Assembly: GCF_947172395.1 (NCBI RefSeq)
Contig: NC_069104.1
Location: 5,483,355 to 5,547,354 of the forward strand
Direction of reading: 5' to 3'
From: Bicyclus anynana
Taxonomy: Eukaryota > Arthropoda > Insecta > Lepidoptera > Nymphalidae
DNA: 64,000 nt
The notes under the pieces were generated by a model, which saw only the letters and a program-made list of their open reading frames with translations, was not told the origin of the DNA and did not search any database. The position numbers and the translations under genes are program-made. Numbering within the stretch: the stretch's first letter is position 1; every line of letters starts with the position of its first letter. This document shows positions 60,091-64,000 of the stretch, one piece after another.

Positions 60091-60250
60091 TTAAAACGAT
60101 TTTATTAATAAGTAATCTTGATCTTGGTATTTATTCACATAATAATATTACACTCTAATATATCCTAATATTACAAAATGTCAATAGTTTTGCAATATTT
60201 ATCTTCTTAGCAAAATCAGAGAAAATTCATCAGCATTCAGCACCGCCGAC
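60091..60250 (-). other. HEATR5B: HEATR5B 5' UTR exon (upstream end approximate)
   Basis: The first coding exon has a splice acceptor only 4 bases before the ATG, so a non-coding exon must lie upstream. On the minus strand a strong donor (AAG|GTAAGT) ends at 60,091. The upstream edge is a guess from the change to a CCAAT-containing region near 60,255; the transcription start is not visible directly. Confidence 0.55.
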
Positions 60251-60310
60251 GGCCGAGCCAATAATGTTAAATGTCAATTGTCATTGTCAGTGTCAGTTGA
60301 CGTTGACATA
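60250..60310 (-). promoter_or_regulatory. Probable HEATR5B core promoter region
   Basis: Just upstream of the 5' UTR exon there is a CCAAT element (ccaat at about 60,259) and several short GTCA/TGAC repeats, with no clear TATA box. That fits a housekeeping promoter. Placement is inferred from position only. Confidence 0.3.
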
Positions 60311-60787
60311 AAGACTATATCCATTCTACTTTATGGTTTATAGAGTAGAATGTGTTTGTCAATAATTATTTATTTATTATTAGTGCGTCTCAAAAGAGTA
60401 GATAATAAATGAGGGCGCTGTAGTCACTTATTGTTGTTCTTACAGGGGGTTTTAAAATATTTGTTAACCACCATTCTGTGTCACATACAAAGCGATTTAG
60501 TCATAGTCACAGTATTTTTAATCTTTCGGACGGATGGACATACCTACCATAGGTATTATTTTAAACTTTTGGACGGATGGACATAGGTAGGTACATATCA
60601 TAATATGTACACTATTCAAATGTACGAACCCCTCGGTGTCGAGTCGAGCACGTCTCGCACTTGTCCGTTGGACTGGCAGAGCTGCAGCTGTGTGTAATGC
60701 CTATTTCGGACTACTTTAGTACCTAGGTATTTTATGAGAACGAACGATTTTTGGGCGGTAGCAAGTTGTTTAGTAGTAGCATTTCAT

Positions 60788-61160
60788 TAAGGCGGCACAC
60801 TTTCTGAAAATTGAATGCGGGACTTTTTGAGGATAGATGGGGTGGGGGTGGGGGGGAAGTTTAGTCGGTTTAAGATAAAAACACAAAACTTAGGTACAAA
60901 AGTCAAATAAATGCCCTAGTATATCACATCTCTCCCGCTCTTACGCCTCATGAGAGAAAGAGAGAAGGTATAGATGCAGCGCTATAGTTAGTGCGCGCGT
61001 GTGGGTGTTGTGTAAGTATGTGTGTGTCGTGTGGTAAGAAATGCGGGACATGCGGGACGCATCCAACGTTTTACTGGACTATTTTACTAATATTTAAAAG
61101 TGGGATTACATCTAGCATTACGGGACGGTCCCGCAGAATACGGGACGGTTGGCCGCCTTA
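60788..61160. mobile_element. hAT-like MITE with exact 8-bp duplication
   Basis: Termini TAAGGCGGC / GCCGCCTTA and flanking catttcat at 60,780-60,787 and 61,161-61,168. Length 373 bp. Contains a ggggtgggggtgggggg run and gcgggacatgcgggacgc. Confidence 0.85.
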
Positions 61161-61365
61161 CATTTCATTCACCTCTTCTTGCCCACCGCTACCAATTCTG
61201 ACGGCACGAGCGCTAGCATAAGTCAAAGGACTAATTCTAGTAGATCAGTGTGTGGACAGACGGCAAATCACGGCTAATAATCTGTGGACGGCAGCATCGC
61301 GGCAGCGCGAGCAGCATAGTGTGGCTGCGGCATTATATTTAAAAATGGAAGACTTGATATTCCAG

Positions 61366-62502
61366 CCGGGCTAGCATGGGCAAGGGATAAAATTTTTATC
61401 CACCAATTATATCCACTGACTAAGGATATAAATCCACCCGTCATAGCATGGCCACAAGGGAAAGACAAATTAATCCCCGATTGACATTACGCGTGGAGAT
61501 CTTTTCCTCGACTATGGCATATGGAGTGGATAAAATGATATAGTTTGGGACTTTTGACATTTAAACGCGATAAATTTTTCCCTGTGAAGTTGATGTGGGG
61601 ATAAAACTTTACTTAAAAAAACAATTATGTCTCGCATATTTTGGTCTTTAACAATTGCTTCGCAATATGGGGTGGGGTAGGGGTAAGGTAGGGGTAGGGT
61701 AGGGGTAGGGTGGGGTGGGGTAGGGGTGGGGTAGGGGTGGGGTAGGGTAGGGGTAGGGTAGGGGTAGGGTAGGGGTAGGGTGGGGGTGGGGTGGGGGTGG
61801 GGTAGGGGTGGGGTAGGGGTGGGGTGGGGTAGGGGTGGGGTGGGGGGGGGTAAGGGGGGGTTTGGGGGTTAGTGGTGGGGTAGGGTAGGGGGGGTAGGGG
61901 TGGGGGTTGGGGGGGTAGTGGTGGTGTAGGGTAGGGGTAGGGTGGGGTGGGGTAGGGGTGGGGTAGGGTAGGGGTAGGGTAGGGGTGGGTTAGGGGTGGG
62001 GTGGGGTAGGGGTAGGGTAGAGGTGGGGTAGGGGTGGGGTAGGGGTGGGGTAGGGTAGGGGTAGGGCAGGGGTAGGGTAGGGGTAGAGGTAAAGAAGGGT
62101 AGAGTAGGGATAGAGAATAAGTGCACTTATGTCACAACGAAGCTTGACCGGGTCCGCTAGTATGATAGATACTATAGATACCTACTACAAACCACCGCAA
62201 AAAACAATCACCAAACAAAACAATGCCAAACATAACAGAAAAATAATATGAAACAGATAAATAATATGCACGAAATAACCAAATATTATCAAATTTACGT
62301 TTATTTCGGACTATTAATATACCTAATGCCAATTTATAAGATATATACAAATGGGTTGACAAGTCTTTCCCTCCGTTTATCCACCGGCGATATTATATCC
62401 ACCGGCGTGCCCATGCGCGGTGAGTGGATAAAACGAGTGTGGGGGATAAACGTTTTATCCTCTCCCCGTGGATAAATTTCTCCCTTGCCCGTGCTAGCCC
62501 TG
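61366..62502. mobile_element. 1,137-bp TIR element with a nested Helitron
   Basis: Termini ccgggctagcatgggcaagg / ccttgcccgtgctagccctg are inverted (~20 bp). A 3-bp flank cag is duplicated. The inside carries several ggataaa/ttatccac words at both ends. A GGGGTAGGG-rich Helitron-like insert fills 61,660-62,160. The matching empty site is at 63,751-63,780. No transposase ORF is present, so it is non-autonomous. Confidence 0.8.
61660..62160 (+). mobile_element. GGGTA-rich Helitron-like insert
   Basis: About 430 bp of irregular GGGGTAGGGT/GGGGTGGGGT repeats, then caacgaagcttgaccgggtc cgCTAGT, a decayed Helitron 3' end. The 5' border is not clear. Confidence 0.65.
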
Positions 62503-62697
62503 CAGGCCAGTGAGCATTTTCCACGCTGCGTGCAAAGCGTTCGTGTGTAAACTAATCGCTACGGCCCATGTGCTCAACTGCTCAGTTTGCACGCCTCGGT
62601 AACACCCACCGCGTACCAGGGATGCTTAAATGTGGCTTAAATAAATAAAATAATTGTGTAGGTACTTGATTCGCTTTGAAAGTTATAATTTAATTTA
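62503..62697. repeat. Duplicated segment, copy 1
   Basis: About 195 bp from gccagtgagcattttccacg to ttataatttaattta that recurs at 63,771-63,965 with a handful of changes. Confidence 0.9.
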
Positions 62698-63029
62698 TGA
62701 AAATCAAATAATACAATTAAACTAATTTAATAATTATTAATTAATTTAATTTAATAATAAAACTAATTTATTTGGGACGAAATTCTGCCTATTTTAACGG
62801 CACACTGCATCTCCCTCGTTATAGGAGAGGGAATATGAAGCTTAGTTAGACCCGCATGCTGCTCCAATGGGAGTTGGCGGGCTTAGGATGATAACGATCA
62901 CTATCAGATGTTAAAGACATTGCGTACGACGGCACGACGGGTTAACGACTCCGAGGCACACACCTGACACCACCAACTTCCCAAATAATAAGAATTTTAA
63001 CTTTTTATTCTTTACACAAGACCTTGACC
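62698..63029. other. Unclassified AT-rich DNA
   Basis: No gene seen; includes an accgcatgctgctccaatggg block. Confidence 0.35.
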
Positions 63030-63232
63030 TTGACAATCTCATCTGATGGTAAGTGATGATGCTATCTAAGATGGAAGCGGGATAACTTGTTTGGAGGAAA
63101 ATGAAAATCCACACCCCTTTCGGTTTCTACGCGACATCGTATCGGAACGCTAAATCGCTTAGCGGTACGTCTTTGTCGGTAGGTAACTAGCCACGGCCGA
63201 AGCCTCCCACCCGCCAGACCTGGACCAATTAA
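63030..63232 (-). mobile_element. SINE family 2, minus-strand copy
   Basis: Has atctcatctgatggtaagtg, cacacccctttcggtttcta, cgctaaatcgcttagcggta and ccagacctggaccaatta, the reverse complement of the family body. Confidence 0.75.
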
Positions 63233-63317
63233 TTAATTCAACTAAATGTTTCTTAGAAGAAAGAACACTCAGTATCTCCTATCATAACAGACACCTACTA
63301 ATTTAAATCATGATTAA

Positions 63318-63490
63318 ATCGACAAAGACTTACCACCAAGAGATTTAGCGTTCCGGTACATCGTGTAGAAACCATAAGGGGTGTAGATTTTCCCCCTTCT
63401 CCTGACAAATAAGCCCACTTCCATCTTAGATTGCATCATCACGTATCAGGTGAGATTGTAGTCATGGGCTAACTTGTAAACAATAAAAAA
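63318..63490 (+). mobile_element. SINE family 2, 5'-truncated copy
   Basis: Has gatttagcgttccggtacat, cgtgtagaaaccataagggg and ends gtcatgggctaacttgtaaa plus A-rich tail. Confidence 0.72.
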
Positions 63491-63550
63491 AATCATGATT
63501 AAACTCTTACCAATTACCATAGAACACACTAGCTGACGCCGCACGGTTTC

Positions 63551-63750
63551 NNNNNNNNNNNNNNNNNNNNNNNNNNNNNNNNNNNNNNNNNNNNNNNNNN
63601 NNNNNNNNNNNNNNNNNNNNNNNNNNNNNNNNNNNNNNNNNNNNNNNNNNNNNNNNNNNNNNNNNNNNNNNNNNNNNNNNNNNNNNNNNNNNNNNNNNNN
63701 NNNNNNNNNNNNNNNNNNNNNNNNNNNNNNNNNNNNNNNNNNNNNNNNNN
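63551..63750. other. Assembly gap, exactly 200 N
   Basis: A run of 200 N, a default scaffold-gap size, so its true length is unknown. It lies directly beside the duplicated segment. Confidence 0.98.
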
Positions 63751-63965
63751 ATGGAAGACATGATATTCCAGGCCAGTGAGCATTTTCCACGCTGCGTGCA
63801 AAGCGTTCGTGTGTAAACTAATCGCTACGGCCCATGTGCTCAACTGCTCAGTTTGCACGCCTCGGTAACACCCACCGCGTACCAGGGATGCTTAAATGTG
63901 ACTTAAACAGATAAAATAATTGTATAGGTACTTGATTCGCTTTGAAAGCTATAATTTAATTTAAG
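63751..63965. repeat. Duplicated segment, copy 2 (empty site of the TIR element)
   Basis: Reads atggaagacatgatattcca ggccagtgag, i.e. the 61,346-61,365 left flank joined directly to the 62,506 right flank without the 1,137-bp element. Confidence 0.9.
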
Positions 63966-64000
63966 AGTTTCGATTTCAAAAGTACTGAAAATAAAAGAAT

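Noticed and set aside
61869..62126. Pro/Leu/Tyr-rich 85-codon ORF
   Set aside because: Translation of the GGGTA-rich repeat on the opposite strand.
63751..63816. Short plus-strand ORF starting MEDMIFQASEHFPRC
   Set aside because: Only 22 codons, next to a gap, in the duplicated non-coding segment; no splice or family support.

Overview
This is eukaryotic nuclear DNA, almost certainly from a butterfly or moth. The introns are AT-rich and the exons GC-rich. The non-coding DNA is packed with repeat types typical of Lepidoptera: non-autonomous Helitrons that start TC and end in a hairpin plus CTAG, two tRNA-derived SINE families, hAT-like MITEs with 8-bp target duplications, and decayed Jockey and RTE LINE fragments. 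The species cannot be told from the sequence alone.

The window is dominated by one gene on the minus strand, spanning about 60,250 to 16,089. I rebuilt 38 coding exons plus one 5' UTR exon. All have GT-AG borders and compatible phases, and together they encode 2,069 residues. The protein matches HEATR5B (p200a, yeast Laa1), the HEAT-repeat partner of the AP-1/aftiphilin/gamma-synergin clathrin machinery, from the N-terminal FIFEWLRFLDKVLVAA motif to the C-terminal TIELKTDF motif. Family length is about 2,070, so the gene looks complete and intact.

A second gene on the plus strand enters from the left and ends at 13,398. Only its last two coding exons are visible. They carry the GHTGYLT(L/F)AT motif seen at the C terminus of TRMT61A, the catalytic subunit of the tRNA m1A58 methyltransferase, followed by an acidic tail. 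The two genes converge tail to tail across about 2.7 kb.

Layout: 1-12,469 is repeat-rich DNA, probably intron or upstream sequence of the TRMT61A-like gene, with LINE, Helitron and MITE remnants. 12,470-13,450 is the end of that gene. 13,450-16,088 is intergenic or 3' UTR. 16,089-60,250 is HEATR5B. 60,250-64,000 is repeats, including a 1.14-kb terminal-inverted-repeat element present as an occupied site (61,366-62,502) and an empty site (63,751 onward) beside a 200-N assembly gap.

Main points for a second look: a tandem duplication of HEATR5B coding exon 19, with only 20 bp between copies and a third, 25-bp remnant; a partial duplication of the 3' end of exon 22 with its own donor site; a set of perfect short-loop palindromes inside introns; a 378-bp nearly perfect foldback in intron 13; exon 4 bracketed by two direct copies of one hAT-like MITE; and Helitrons carrying telomere-like GGGTA-rich tracts. 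I found no bacterial-type system, CRISPR array, rRNA or standalone tRNA gene.
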